Source: Adiantum capillus-veneris (Eukaryota > Streptophyta > Polypodiopsida > Polypodiales > Pteridaceae). Taken from it: a stretch of DNA of 64,000 nucleotides. This document shows positions 28,141 to 39,866 of this stretch, in pieces (position 1 is the first letter of the stretch; every line of letters begins with the position of its first letter). The stretch covers positions 98,079,842 to 98,143,841 of the forward strand of contig CM043953.1 of assembly GCA_014529385.2 (NCBI GenBank). The letters run 5' to 3'. Below the pieces are notes generated by a model, which was not told the origin of the DNA, ran no database searches, and saw only the letters and a list, made by a program, of their open reading frames with translations. The position numbers and the translations under genes were made by a program.

Positions 28141-28544
28141 CAATAGGGTTTACCTTCTCAGTCCGGCAGAGCAGAGGCAAGAGTGAATGAGACTAGCGTT
28201 TGAGCTTCGAAGCTCAGGGAGATCACCTGGCACGTAGGAAGAATCTGTGGAAAGTTGACATCCTCCTATGAAAAGTCACATCATGTATATTTTTTGAATT
28301 GATGACTGAGCCACACCTCCCTACAATTAGTGGCCGTTTTCAAGTACTAAGGCCATTAACATTTCAAAAATCCCCTTTTCCTTTTTGAATTTATCACAAA
28401 TTCCTTTTCAAAGTAGTCTCTTGGTGGTACCTCAAAAAGTGAAATAGTGGTACCACCAATACATGCTTGGACCCATATATTTTCTTAAAGATCATAATAA
28501 GAAATTTTAGTTTTGAAATTGATTTGTGATTAGAATATATTTAA

Positions 28545-28800
28545 GTAAACCAAGATATTGCCTTTACAAAATGCCACCTTGTGAATATAAAAAAACTAAG
28601 TACTTGTATTCAAAATACAACTTGAAATGAAAAGTTGCAAAAAGATGTATTCTAGAATATAACCTGGGATGCAAGGTCTCAAGTCGTTGTATAATGGAAT
28701 ACAAGTCTATATGTATTTTTTGATATTTTATGCAATTTGTGAAGTTTGTTTCTCCTTTGAGTTGTAGCTTCTTAGAGACCAAAAAAACCTTTTAAAAACA
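28545..28800 (+). repeat. direct repeat copy 1 (pairs with 30248-30570)
   Basis: Shares CCAAGATATTGC, TTACAAAAT, AAAAAAACTAAGT, AAAAGTTGCAAAAAGATGTA and TATGTATTTTTTGATATTT with 30248-30570. Just before the shared segment it has TTAA at 28544-28547, where the second copy carries an inserted TIR element. AT-rich, non-coding. Confidence 0.8.
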
Positions 28801-29365
28801 CTCCAAATTGAGCTAAGAAAAAGCTTTGGTGTACTAACATAGTAGAACTTTGAAAAACGTTTTTCTCCTCAGTTTAGAACATCTTAGCATATGATTTGAT
28901 ATTTAAAGTAAAAAATTGTCAAATTTGTAGTTTTTGATGTCGAAGTACAAACCTCCTAACTACAAAATTTCTAGTTATTTCAAATAAAAAAAGTGAGAAA
29001 AAATTTACATTTGATGATCACAAAAAGGAGCTTCACTTTGAATGCAACTTATGGTTATTGTTAATAGAAATCAAAACATAACTAATCTCACAACAAAATT
29101 TCAATCTCACGATGCATGATTACGTGTATCACAGAGAAATCTAAGATAGAGAGAGAGGAATACAAAAAGAGGCAGAGAAAGTGTCTTTTCCCATAACAGC
29201 ATTATAGATATCTTAATGGTCTTGATTTTTTTATAAGTATGTTTTGTGCATCTATAAATTGCAATGCAAGAGTAAAAAAGTTTGCACTTCTATATACTTG
29301 GAACTTTTATCTCCTACATTCTAAAAAAAAGAAGTTTACAGCTTGTGTTTCAAAGATGAAAGTAT
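28801..29365 (+). other. AT-rich non-coding region
   Basis: No gene or repeat recognised. A 76-codon frame at 29239-29469 is AT-rich and overlaps the TIR-element remnant, so it is not supported. Confidence 0.5.
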
Positions 29366-29369
29366 GTGA

Positions 29370-30245
29370 AATGTTTAAATTTAAAGATGTCAAAGGAGCC
29401 ATGGAGCATGTCAAAAGCGTAATAAATCTCTTACCAAGGGGAATCTTGGGGACAAAGATGAAGTGCTAAATGTAGCAAACATGAAAAAACTGGGTTCAAT
29501 GTTATGAGTTGTAGAGTCCCATAGAAACTATTCAATATCTGGCCAAATGCGATCCTTATGACTAGATATGGTTACTACCTACAAAATGCATAGTTGTCAC
29601 AAGTACTAGCAATATTGAGAAAATTATACTTGCTATACTAGAATGTTTCATTTTCTTCTGTAATTGAAAAAATCAACCATCGTTGTATACTATGCAAAAT
29701 AGGGTATTAGGTGTCTCAAAACTCAAGGAATATTAGCTTTATGTTACAATATGCCACATAGAAAATCAAAACTACATCTAGATATCATGAAAGCCACCAA
29801 AAAAATCATAGAAGAGCTAAAATTGGCTAAAAAACAGGATTTGGTAATTTTTGTAATTTGGTCATAACTTACAATGTTAACATTTATTTCTCCCTAGAAG
29901 CATCAGAACAGGTTGAGAACTAGTAAAGATAGTTCTCTAGAATTATAGACCTCACAAACATGAATTCTAGAGTGCTATAGTTGCAAAAAATTGAAAAAAG
30001 CCAAAAACAGAACCCGTTTTTGCACACAGTTTAGGTTGCAAAATGTTGTGCAAGGACAGGGTTAAAGATGGAATTGATATTCCAAAAAGATGTCATGTTT
30101 TTTTCAGCTCATGAGCCAACTTCCTAGATAGATAGCACCTCAATATCCATTTTGAAACTCTTGAAATAATTCAAGCAAAAAATGGTTACTTAACAGGACA
30201 TAAAAGTATCCCAGGACATAAAAGTGTCCCATTACCAACCTAGTG
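29370..30245 (-). mobile_element. truncated copy of the TTAA-flanked TIR element
   Basis: Reverse-complement match to 34985-35840. Its preserved end (30245) reads, on the minus strand, CACTAGGTTGGTAATGGGAC and is flanked by TTAA (30246-30249). The subterminal GGACATAAAAGTGTCC-like module is present twice here and once in the other copy. The internal sequence matches to about 29370, where homology stops. The distal end and its TIR are missing. It has no coding capacity. Confidence 0.75.
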
Positions 30246-30247
30246 TT

Positions 30248-30570
30248 AAAATAACCCAAGATATTGCTTTTACAAAATTCCAGCTTGTGGTGAATATCTC
30301 TCATTTAGCTTAAAAAAACTAAGTCTTGTATTTAGAATACTACTTGTATTTCAAGTTCTATTTTGGAATATAACCTGAAAGGAAAAGTTGCAAAAAGATG
30401 TATTCTAGAATTTAACTTGAGGTACAAGCTCTAAGAGGTTGTATTTTGAAAAACAAGTCTTGTGCACCGTGGAAGGGATGGAGTGCATTTTATATATGTA
30501 TTTTTTGATATTTCATACACTTTTTGAAGTATTTTTATCCTTTAAAGATATGAGCTTTTTGTAAGCATTC
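30248..30570 (+). repeat. direct repeat copy 2 (pairs with 28545-28800)
   Basis: See copy 1. This copy is a little longer owing to small insertions (for example an extra stretch around 30440-30490). Confidence 0.8.
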
Positions 30571-30679
30571 GAATTAGGAAGAAGTCTAGTTTTTAACATC
30601 TCTCTTGAGCATTGAGTTTACTTAATCTTTAGTTTATTCTCTTCGCTAGCTTAGTTTATCCACCTTAATCAGTACATGT

Positions 30680-30691
30680 GGTATTAGAGCT
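30680..30691 (+). other. primer binding site (initiator tRNA-Met type)
   Basis: TGGTATTAGAGC, with CAGTACA just before it as a possible LTR end. No gag follows, so it marks a fragment of a plus-strand LTR element. Confidence 0.65.
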
Positions 30692-30759
30692 TGCAAAATG
30701 ATTATTGTCATCTAATCACTAGTAGATCCCTAGTCTAATCAACATCTAGTCATTGCTCC

Positions 30760-30910
30760 AAGCATTGGGCTGTCCTCCGATTATCCCTCGGGCCACTACC
30801 CTTCTTGGCTCATAATTAGTGATTAGTGCAAGTGCATTGGGTATGTCCTTGGATAATCCCTCGGGCCACTGCCCTTTTTGGCTAATTATTAGTGATTAGT
30901 GCAAATGCAT
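30760..30910 (+). repeat. 73-bp imperfect tandem duplication
   Basis: Two copies contain ATCCCTCGGGCCACT, CCCTT-TTGGCT and ATTAGTGATTAGTGCAA, starting near 30763 and 30836. The remainder of 30580-31370 is non-coding. Confidence 0.8.
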
Positions 30911-31369
30911 GTATAGGTGCATTGCATTATGCTCTCAATGCTAGATCAATTAGACTTCTCTTGTTGCCAATTAGGTGATAGTGAATTGATTTGCATTTGT
31001 ATCTAGCATTTATGTTAAGCTCATTTGTAATCCAAAATTACCATTAATTAATCCCTACCATTTAAGGTTTTGAGTGTGTGGCTGTGTGTGTTCTTAATAT
31101 GCTTTGAGAACCTTATTACAAATTTTTCCCCAACCTTTTTAACTTCTGATTGTGGTGGTCATTTGAGTTTGTAACACCTTTCCAAAACTAGGTGTGTGTG
31201 TGTTGCCCATCTTTGGCGACACGCTCAGCAAGCACATCACATGAGGGGGCTAGGGAACGCACGAATGGTTGAGCTTTGTGTTTCCTACTCGCCATGTTCA
31301 GAATTGCTGCCATAGTTTGGGTGGCCATGTTTTTTGAACTTAGCAGTGAGTTTAAGCATCGTTTTTTTC

Positions 31370-31810
31370 AAAGCCAAATGTCTATTAGCTGGAGCAGGAG
31401 TAGTGGTGGAGGAATGAGAATTAGGGAAGTTTCATGTCCAAATGGTGGATGTTAAGACAACGTTCTTACATGGTGATCTTCATGAGAGCATATACATGCA
31501 GCATCCAGAGGGGTTTGTTGTGAAGGGCAAAGAGCACTTGGTGTGTAAGCTGAAAAAGAGCCTTTATGGTCTTAACCAGGGGCCAAGGGAATGGTATTTC
31601 AAGTTCCATATGTTTATGCTTTCTTAAGGGTATAGACAGAGTGACATTGATCATTGCCTCTGCACAAAGCGAGCTAAAGATGGAATCTTGCAGATTTTGA
31701 TCCTTTATGTGGATGATATGCTACTTGCCCGGAAGAATATTGATGAGTTAGCAGCCTTGCAGTCAAAGTTGAATGATACTTTTGACATTATCTTTTGGGG
31801 TGGTAAAGCC
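31370..31810 (+). pseudogene. Ty1/copia reverse transcriptase fragment
   Basis: Plus strand: VDVKTTFLHGDLHESIYMQ, GKEHLVCKLKKSLYGLNQ, GPREWYFKF, a stop, GYRQSDIDHCLC, then LILYVDDMLLA with the YVDD catalytic box. It ends near NDTFDIIFWG where the next LTR begins. Only about 150 residues of RT survive. The upstream pol domains and RNase H are missing. Confidence 0.85.
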
Positions 31811-32014
31811 CAATGTGCTTGTCTCAGTGAACTGGGTGGCCGGACACTAACACTAACCGTTCATTCTATTTAAAACCAATAAGGACTCAAGAAACCCTAG
31901 TCACTATTGTGATAGGAGTTCACCACATCTATGTGCCTCTTGTTTTTCTTCTCCATCTCCAAGCTCACGCTTGCATGCTTCCATTTGTGCACTTCAAGTG
32001 GTATGAGAGCTTGG

Positions 32015-32890
32015 TGGGAGGTTTGAGCGGCAGCGCAGCATGCACACAGCTATGTTCTCCGATTGCGGTGAAATTTGGTTTGCAAAGACAGGGCGCTATA
32101 TCCTCCTGGAAAGCTTGATTGGGCACGGTGTAGTTAGTTTTTTGATTCGAGGCCATTTCAAGTCCCGTTCAGCCTGCACAGGTGCTGTGCAGGCAATTTT
32201 GTCACTTTTTGACAAACAATGGGTTTTGAAATTTGTGTAGAATTGGGCTCGTCAGCTAATATCTACAGGTTACTGGTGTTTACAGGTGTTCTATTGGTAC
32301 CTATTAGTATCACAGGCTCTCATTAACAGGTTGTAGGGTCAAAGAGCAGGTTCTGCATATTTGCCGATTTTGCTGCAGTTCTACCAATGGTTGCATTATA
32401 CGTATAAGATCTTGTGGGTCTGATTACATTAGACAAGCCGCCTGTGCGGTTACAGCTATTACTAGTTTTGTGGTACATGTATGATCTTATGCAAGATTAT
32501 GTATTGACTGACAATACTGCATAGCCTTTGTTGGGGGTCGTGTGTGAGGTTTTCTAAAGCTGTGTATTGGGAGCTTTGGTACCTTTGCGCAGTGAATTAG
32601 GTGTTGGAGCGATCCCGTGACATCCCTTAGTACTTTGCATCGACTATAGGATGTATGTTTATGCCGTTAGATCAGTGATGGGTTGCATTTGCTAACCTGT
32701 CATTGTGGCATTGGCTCATTTCATATGTGTATGCCTATTTGAGACAGTCCAAAGACAAAGACACAGATTGTTAGTGGGGACAGTCACTGGCTATTTGGTC
32801 ATTTTGGACAGTGTTCAAAGTACTGTTTTGCTACCAAAATTCTACTGGATAGTCCCTAGGTGCTAGTTATCTTTACTTAATTTTGCCGTG
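32015..32890 (+). other. copia leader without recognised gene
   Basis: T- and G-rich leader between primer site and gag. No credible frame or structural RNA was seen. Confidence 0.55.
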
Positions 32891-32892
32891 TT

Positions 32893-33640
32893 TTGGTTAT
32901 GATGTCTTCGTCGGAGAACACTTTATTCAACATAAAGAAGTTGGATGGCACTAACTTTCCGTTTTGGAAGGAGAAAATTTACAATGTGTTGGTGCAAAAG
33001 AAGCATATTAAGCCAATTAAGTTAAAGGGAGTTAAACCTAAATATGTTGAGCCGAATGCTTGGGAAGAAACTTGCCAGGTCTACCATTATGCTGACATTG
33101 TCAAAGAGGGTTTACTTCAATGTGAAGGATGAGACCACTAGCTACACTTTAAGACGAAAGTTTTGCGATTTGTATGAGAAACAAAATGTTGCTTCATAGG
33201 TCTATTGGTTGAAGCAATTGGTTGACCTCAAGATGAAGGAAGGGACATCAATGTCTAATCATCTGAACAAGTTCAACACTATTTTTAGTCAGCTGTCTGC
33301 ACAGAAAATCAATTTCGATGATTTGGTCAAAGCAATGTTTTTGCAGGTGACTTTGCCAGAAAGTTGGGATACTTTCCATACAGCCATAAGTAACTCTATG
33401 CTTGCTGGTGGTCTTATAGTGGCAAATGTTGAAGGCAGTTTGCTTACTGAACAAGCGAACAAAAAAACCTTGATGCGTCACGTAGCAACAATGCTTCATG
33501 GGAGATCAAGTTAAATGGGGAAGTCAAATGAAAGAAGGTGGTCACAAAGAAATGTGTGGCCGTAACTTGAAGGATGTTGAGTGCTCCCATTGCCATAAGA
33601 AAGGACACTTGAAGAAAGACTGCTACAAGTGGATAGGTCT
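32893..33640 (+). pseudogene. Ty1/copia gag
   Basis: The first frame (32893-33132) has the copia gag N-terminal signature FNIKKLDGTNFPFWKEKIYN. The frame then shifts. 33209-33514 has the UBN2 core (MKQLVDLKMKEGTSMSNHLN, LPESWDTFHTAIS). A third frame carries the zinc knuckle CSHCHKKGHLKKDC near 33580-33620. It would coat the element RNA, but two frameshifts make it inactive. Confidence 0.8.
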
Positions 33641-33644
33641 ACAA

Positions 33645-33850
33645 GCAATGGCCATAAGTGCTTCTAGACTTATTCAAACAAGGGACCAAAAGGAGAGATC
33701 GTTGCATCTCAATAGGGGTCCAAAAGGAGATAGCCTACCAAAGAGCAATGGCCATAAGTGATTCTAGACTTATCCCACCAAGGGACCAAAAGGAGAGATG
33801 GTTGCATCTTAATATGGGTCCAAAAGGAGATAGTCTGCCAAAGAGCAATG
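33645..33850 (+). repeat. 100-bp tandem duplication
   Basis: Two copies containing GCAATGGCCATAAGTG, TTCTAGACTTAT, AGGGACCAAAAGGAGAGAT and GTCCAAAAGGAGATAG begin at 33645 and 33745. They bridge the gag end and the gypsy LTR start. Confidence 0.85.
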
Positions 33851-36530
33851 TGCACCTAATGGAGCTCAAAAGACCTTAGGGTTAGCTTCATTAAAGCTTC
33901 CAAAGGTTAGTGCTAAAAGTCCTTAGGCCTAGAACCATAAGGTACTTTAGACCTTAGGCAAGCCAGGGCTGTGCTTAAGGTGTTTGCTGACTAAGGTGCT
34001 TGAGGTGATCACCGACTAAGGTGCTTGAGGAGCTTATTGACTAAGGTGCTTGAGCAAGTCAAATGACCCCTAGAAAGGAGGGGGAGACCCTTATCTCTAG
34101 AGAGATGAGAGAGAACACACACTCATCAAGAGTCAACCAAGGCCACAAGAGGCAGATAGGACACATGTCAGGCCCCTAGCTAGGTTGCCCTCATAGTGCA
34201 CCTAAATCCTATTGGATGGCCTAAAGGGAGGTCCAATGAGAATTTTGATTAATTAATTAACCCTCTCCCAAAGGGGGAAAGGAGGACACTTGTCACAATG
34301 TTACCCACGTTGCTTGATATGAAGCAGATTGCCCATTGGCTCCTAAGCTTGACCAATGACCTCCAAGCATGCCCAAAAGAGGGGGGACGACCTCTCACTC
34401 TCTCTCTACCTCCTTGGGAAGCCCATGAGCTCTCATTCTCATGCTTTGCTCTTGTGTAATCCCACAAGCCCTCCTTCTCATGCATTGTATGAAGCAAGGA
34501 GTAAGTCTCCATCCCAAGGGAGAGCAAGGGAGGAGCCTACACCAACACCTCTTGGCTATGGAATGCAAATCCAACCAAAAGCCATTCTCAAAGCAATGCT
34601 ATCATCTTCTTCATCTCCAGTACTATGCTAGGCTATGCTCTAAGAGTAATACTATGTGAGGAGAATAGTTCTTTCTTGTAAAGATACCTCTACTTTCTAT
34701 TCATCTCCCTCACTCCTTGCCAGCTCTCTCCACCTTTCATGGTGTTTGAGGCCTTGGGATTGAGGCCGGGGACAAGTTAATGTTATTTCTCAAGTTCTTG
34801 TTGTTTACAAGCATGTTAGTGGAGGTGCATGAAGCTTTTCATCTTCATGGCACACAAAGTTTAAGGAACACAAAAGATAATGTTGTTTACAAGTTCTTGA
34901 TTGTTATCAAGTAGTTTAATTGATGTTTAAAGCAAAAGCTTGGTGCACGAAGCTTTCCATTTCCATGCACCAAAGAGGTCTTAACACTAGGTTGGTAATG
35001 GGACACTTTTATGTCCTGTTAAGTGACCATTTTCCTTGAATTATGTCAAGAGTTTCAAAATGAATTGTGAGGTGCTATCTGTCTAGAAAGTTGTCTCATG
35101 AGCTGAAAAAAACTTGACATTTTTTTGGAATATCAATTCCATCTTTAACCTTGTCCTTGCACAACATTTCACAACCTAAACTGTGTGAAAAAACCGGTCT
35201 TGTTTTTGGCTTTTTTCAACTTTTTGCAACTATACCACTCTAGAATTCATGTTTGTGAGGTCTATAATGCTAGAGAACTATCTTCAGTAGTCCTCAACAT
35301 GTCCTAATGCTTCTAGGGAGAAATAAATGTTAAAGTTGTAAGTTATGACCAAATTACAAAAATTGTCAAATCCTGTTTTTTAGCCAATTTTAGCTCTTCT
35401 ATGATTTTTTTGGTGGCTTTCATGATATCCAAATGCAGTTTTGATTTTCTATGTCGCATATTGTAACATAAAGCTAATATTCCTTGAGTTTTGGGGCACC
35501 TAATACCCTATTTTGCATAGTAGACAAGGATGGTTGATTTTTTCAATTATAGAAGAAAACGAAACATTCTAGTATATCAAGTATAGCTTTTTCAATATTG
35601 TTAGTTTGTTGTGACAACTACATGAATTTTGTAGGTAGTAACCATATCTAGTCATAAGGATCAAATTTTGCTAGATATTGAATAGTTTCTATGGGATTCT
35701 ACAACTCATAATGTTGAACCCAGTTTTTTCATGTTTGCTGTATTTAGCACTTCATCTTTGTCCCCAAGATTCCCCTTGGTAAGATATGTATTATTCTTTT
35801 GACATGCTCCATGGCTCCTTATGAACCTAAAGGACAATAGGAAACTAAGAAAACATGCATATATTATTTGTATTGAGCGTGGCTATAGAAACTTTGATGG
35901 TAGGTTTGCAGAATGGTAAAAATTCAACTTTTTTGTACCTATTTCTTTTGGAAAAACAAAAAATAGTGAGTGAGAAGCAATCATATGTTCTGATCACCAA
36001 CCCATTGAAGTTAACTAGGGAATTTATCTCAAGTCCTAAAAAAATCCCTAATCTTATTTTTATGCAACAAAACGTAAGAAATGACTGTTTTGATGAAAAT
36101 GTACTGGTCCATCAACTTTGTAGGCTTGGTGTGACCAAAAGATGAGAAATTTTACAAGTTTCTTACTTTTTCCATGTGTAGTAGGCCTTGAACTATAACC
36201 TCATGAAAGGATTTTACAAAATGAGTGGATCTACTATGGTTTTGGAGGTTTTTTTCAAAACCCTGAAAGGACACTTTTATGTCCTGTTAGGTTACCAACC
36301 TAGTGTTAAGGGAACACAAAGATTGTATTGTACCAAGTCTCTCTTTATGAAAGAACTTATAATACAAATACGTTTTGGTGGGTAGACAGGCTCCAAGCAA
36401 ATAAGCAAATACAGTCCTCAACCATTGTCAATTCTTCTATTTCTCTCTCTTTTACAAGTTATTGCTCTTTCCATGTTAATTAGGAATGTGTAAATTGTTG
36501 CTATCTCCAACCAAGCACTCTCTCCATTTT
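33800..36530 (+). repeat. partial gypsy LTR (family of the 45.3-52.7-kb element), interrupted
   Basis: The left part (about 33800-34984) matches the 3' LTR at 51200-52440: AAGAGCAATG, GACCTTAGGGTTAGCTTCAT, a CTAAGGTGCTTGAGG minisatellite region, GAAGCTTTCCAT. The right part (36306-36530) continues with GGAACACAAAGATTGTATTG and CTCAACC.TTGTC. The TIR element (34985-36305) lies exactly between them. The LTR's 3' end is lost near 36530. Confidence 0.75.
34985..36305 (+). mobile_element. TTAA-flanked non-autonomous TIR transposon
   Basis: 1321 bp. The terminal inverted repeats begin CACTAGGTTGGTAA at 34985 and end TTACCAACCTAGTG at 36305. Both ends are flanked by TTAA (34981-34984, 36306-36309). 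Each terminus also has a subterminal GGACACTTTTATGTCC module. It interrupts a gypsy LTR: comparison with uninterrupted LTRs near 52436 and 53103 (GGTCA-AGGGAACAC) supports a single insertion. No transposase is encoded and the interior is AT-rich. The TTAA target is the hallmark of piggyBac-like transposons. The CACTA start recalls CACTA elements, but those make 3-bp duplications, which do not fit here (TAA versus TTA). TA duplication with longer TIRs is also formally possible. Confidence 0.75.
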
Positions 36531-36821
36531 CATGGGGGAATTTTTTTGGTGAGCATCTCGTAACGAGCACTTTTTGACTTACGACGGCAAGCAGATTCCA
36601 AAAAAACCCAGTTAAGACATATCTCTATATCCCCCTCTCTTAATCTCCCCCCTCTCTCCAGGCACTCTCTCTTTATTAGTCTCCCTCACACACACGATCA
36701 TATAAAACCTTAACATAAAGAGAACATCTCATTCATATAAAGAGAGAAAAGAAACATACAAGACACGTAAGAACACAAACGCTTAGCATCGTCCATCATT
36801 ACAAAAGACTCCAACAAAGAG

Positions 36822-37143
36822 TTAAGGATCATTTTTGCGTGCAAGCTCACGAGTGACTACTGAAGTCAACCGCTCTTTAATTTGTGTCTCCTCCTCCTCT
36901 GTGATAATACCTATGACTCTCCAACACTGTACATTGAAGTGCCCTTTTTTGTTGAGTATATTCAAAGAGAGGACGTTGGCCTCCTTGGCGGATGATGTAT
37001 ATGCCATACATCCGAACAGTTGTGGATTTTGCCTCCACGAACCACTCAGCGCTGTAGACTGTCAGCCCTTCCGTCATCGCTTCTAATGCTCCTAGTGTAG
37101 CACTAATTGTGTTGTGGAGGTCATCGTAGGCGTTGGACGCCAT
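36822..37143 (-). pseudogene. small unrecognised ORF with internal frame change
   Basis: Starts MASNAYDDLHNTISATLGA at 37143. About 45 codons in (MYGIYI), the plausible reading moves to a second frame (SSAKEANVLSLNILNKKGH, then a Glu-rich EEEETQIKERLTSVV) that runs to 36822. Both halves have balanced, helical composition. A frameshift or a tiny unrecognised intron would explain the change. I do not recognise the family. There is no transposon signature nearby. Confidence 0.35.
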
Positions 37144-37740
37144 AATGCTAGCAACGGTAGTTGGGACTTGATATAGAAGGGAGTTTAGAGAATGAGCAAG
37201 TGAAACTATAGCCTATGGTTCCAAAAGTGGAAAACACGCATTACATGGGTATGTAATGAAGTCTACATACTTTGTGGTGCTGGAAATGCAAATCACGCAT
37301 TATAGAGGTATATATAGAGAAAACAAGAGGTGCTGGCATGCACCTTTGATTTTCCTCAAGACCCTTTATGTCACATCAATGTACAATAGTTTGGAATTGT
37401 CATGCAACGTTTATTTTTCCATGCAACTCTATCTACCTTACTCAGTTACATATAAATAATTGGTAACCACTACCATCCCATCATATTAAAAAAATAGCGT
37501 GATACTTACCATTCATATCTCTACCTCTAACTCAGTCTCTCCCTCTCTCGCGAGTGTTAGGATTTGAAGGGCAACCTATTCTTTCAAAAGATGGGTTGTA
37601 AAAAAATGCACCCTTCCCTATAGAAGCGTCTATTTTCAGTTTGCCCTTCCAATGAGAAAATTTCGTATAATTTACAAGACAAGATACTATATTCTGTCAA
37701 TGAGTATAACCAATATACATATAGATATTGTAAATGAACA
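37144..37740 (+). other. AT-rich non-coding region
   Basis: No recognised gene. It contains two imperfect copies of a short phrase around ACGCATTA (37228, 37288). Confidence 0.5.
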
Positions 37741-37743
37741 TTA

Positions 37744-37762
37744 ATATATATATATATATATA
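37744..37762 (+). repeat. TA microsatellite
   Basis: About nine TA units. Confidence 0.95.
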
Positions 37763-37919
37763 ATTAGCCCTTCCATTGACATGTATTCTATTTTTTCACC
37801 CTTCTCTATAGAAGGATAAGTTTTGAACAAGCCTTTCCAATGACAGACTCAAAAAAACTTTGGCCTTCATACGACCGGCAAAATGCCTTAAGAAGGACAG
37901 ATGGGCGTCAAATCCTATC

Positions 37920-37966
37920 ACTGTCTCTCGCTCTCTCTCTCTCTCTCTTACTCACACACACACACA

Positions 37967-38003
<37 letters not shown>

Positions 38004-38034
38004 TCACTCACACACACACACACACACACACACA

Positions 38035-38066
<32 letters not shown>

Positions 38067-38120
38067 TAGAACCCAATAAGCGTGAAGAGAGTCAGAGAGA
38101 GAGAGAGAGAGAGAGATGAA
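37920..38120 (+). repeat. compound CT / CA / GA microsatellite
   Basis: Alternating (CT)n and (CA)n tracts from 37922 to 38062, and a (GA)n tract at 38093-38116. The Leu/Ser/His-rich frames here are repeat artefacts. Confidence 0.95.
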
Positions 38121-39080
38121 TATTAACATCACTGAGAAACCACCAACGTCCGCACCAATTATAAATATGGCATTGGATTTAAATTATCATTGCATCGAGA
38201 TGCATTTTTGGGAACTGAAAAGTGGGTTACCTAAGCTAAATGTTTAGGTCAGGATAGGTCCACTCTCTGCTTAGAACGTTGAAGACTTCTGTGTCGCTCA
38301 TCGTGGGCTGGTGAATGAACATATTCTCATTCTGGCTCAATCCCAACACACACAGAAAAACAAAGTACATGTGTTTGCAAGCCAAGTTTGGTTTTTTTTT
38401 AAGTCACTCTATCTGTGAAGTCTGGACAGGAACACTTTGGTTCCTTGCACACATGAACATTGTATTCCTTTGTACGTCCATCTTCGGTGCGAGTGTTTAT
38501 TGTCAAGACCTCTCCCGGCCCCCATGGATTTGACTTCTCTGACACGATCTTAGCATTGAGCGTCAGTGCTAGATTGATCTTTCGGGCTGCATCAACCGAA
38601 ATAGAAGTCCTGTACTGCGTCTAGACACCATCTCGCATTGCCGAATGACTGCTACGGTGCTACCACTCCCCCCTGCAGTGTTAGAAAAAAACCGGGGTCT
38701 AGTGTACTTTAACCGGCTGGAATTATAAAATCCCGGTTAGATTTTGAGCTTGCCTTTAAGAAAACCGGCAAATTTACACAAGTTTTAGTGTAATTACAGA
38801 CAAAAGCTTCAAATTTTGACCTGAAAATCGGGAGAATTTCAAGTTTTCCCTTATTTTGATCGGTTAGGAAAAATGTTTTTTTCTAGCCCTGCCCCCCTGC
38901 ATCAGAAACCCCTCCCCCTGGCGTGGAACTTGCAGCAGGGGGTGTCGTTGTGCCCATCATTGGGTGTCGGCCCATGCCACTTCCACTGTTCATTTCTACC
39001 TAGTAGCCACCATGGAACAAAGCCTCCACCTCCTCGGGCGTTCGACACGTTCCGACTTGAACGGGCCATATCTGTGGTGG
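38121..39080 (+). other. non-coding region, possible transposon 3' flank
   Basis: No gene recognised. Around 38690-38870 there are repeated CCGG-containing phrases (AAACCGGGG, TAACCGGCT, CCCGGTTAG, AAACCGGCA) that may be the terminal region of the MULE-like element at 39083-41889. A clean terminal inverted repeat was not found. Confidence 0.35.
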
Positions 39081-39866
39081 TGCTAGGGGCCTAGTGTCAA
39101 TATTGGGCTCCACAATGTGACAATGTAACACATAGTCAGGACAAAACCAAAACCATTGTTCAGTAATCCCTTGTGGTGCTTGCGGTAACCCTTGTATGAC
39201 AGTGCAGGTACACCCAAGCTAGAGCCTGTGATACATTGACCACATTGCTTGCCTCCCTTGGCTGTCCCACTCCACGTAAGTCGGCTTGCAATAGGTGTCC
39301 GATGTATAGCCCACATAGCCTCGTTTACTCGACACTCCAGGACGACGGGAGTAATGCGTTCCCGAGCCTGCTGGGTGGTGGAAGTGTCAACTCCTTCTCT
39401 CGGATCATCATTTGAAAAACTTATCCTCCTTGGACGTCCTGCTTGCTTCCTATCTTTGCTTGAACTGTTGTACTCATGATGATGCCTGGCCTCATCTTCA
39501 ATGTCGATCACCTCGGAAGGTGGTCTTTTTCTTCTCGAAGTCTCTTTGTCTCCCGCTAATGTAAAGACACTAGTGAAACACTCTGTTCCTGCTGTTGCCT
39601 CATTCGCTGTTCTTATTGCCTGTGTAGGACGGTTGCCAACCCGCTCTTTCAATTTTTGCAAACTGGGGCCCTTCCCAATGTGCCATCCCTGCACATATGA
39701 AATAGCTTTTGTGCTTTGCAGGAGGGCGTTTGCCAGATCTGTGGTGCATGCATCATATAATGAGATCTTTGTTCAAAAACCTTCTCCGGCCAGCCAGCTT
39801 CCATGCTTGCTTTCTGCGAGATTTGTGTGTGGAGTGTTTGCCTCTTCCCCGTTATTTTCCACAGAA

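Larger units (their letters stand above)
31811..33760 (+). mobile_element. 5' part of a Ty1/copia element: LTR, primer site, gag
   Basis: A probable LTR (about 31811-31998) is followed by TGGTATGAGAGC at 31999-32010 (a primer site with one mismatch), a leader of about 880 bp and a copia gag at 32893-33640. No protease, integrase or RT follows: at about 33640 the sequence passes into a 100-bp tandem duplication and a gypsy LTR. The LTR start is approximate. Confidence 0.65.

Noticed and set aside
29239-29469. 76-aa frame MFCASINCNARV...
   Set aside because: AT-rich, overlaps the TIR-element remnant, no counterpart in the other copy.
34985-36305. Classification as a CACTA transposon
   Set aside because: The ends read CACTA...TAGTG, but the required 3-bp duplication is absent (TAA versus TTA). 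TTAA on both sides fits better, so I left the superfamily open.
37840-38119. Leu/Ser/His-rich frames
   Set aside because: Direct translations of CT/CA microsatellites.
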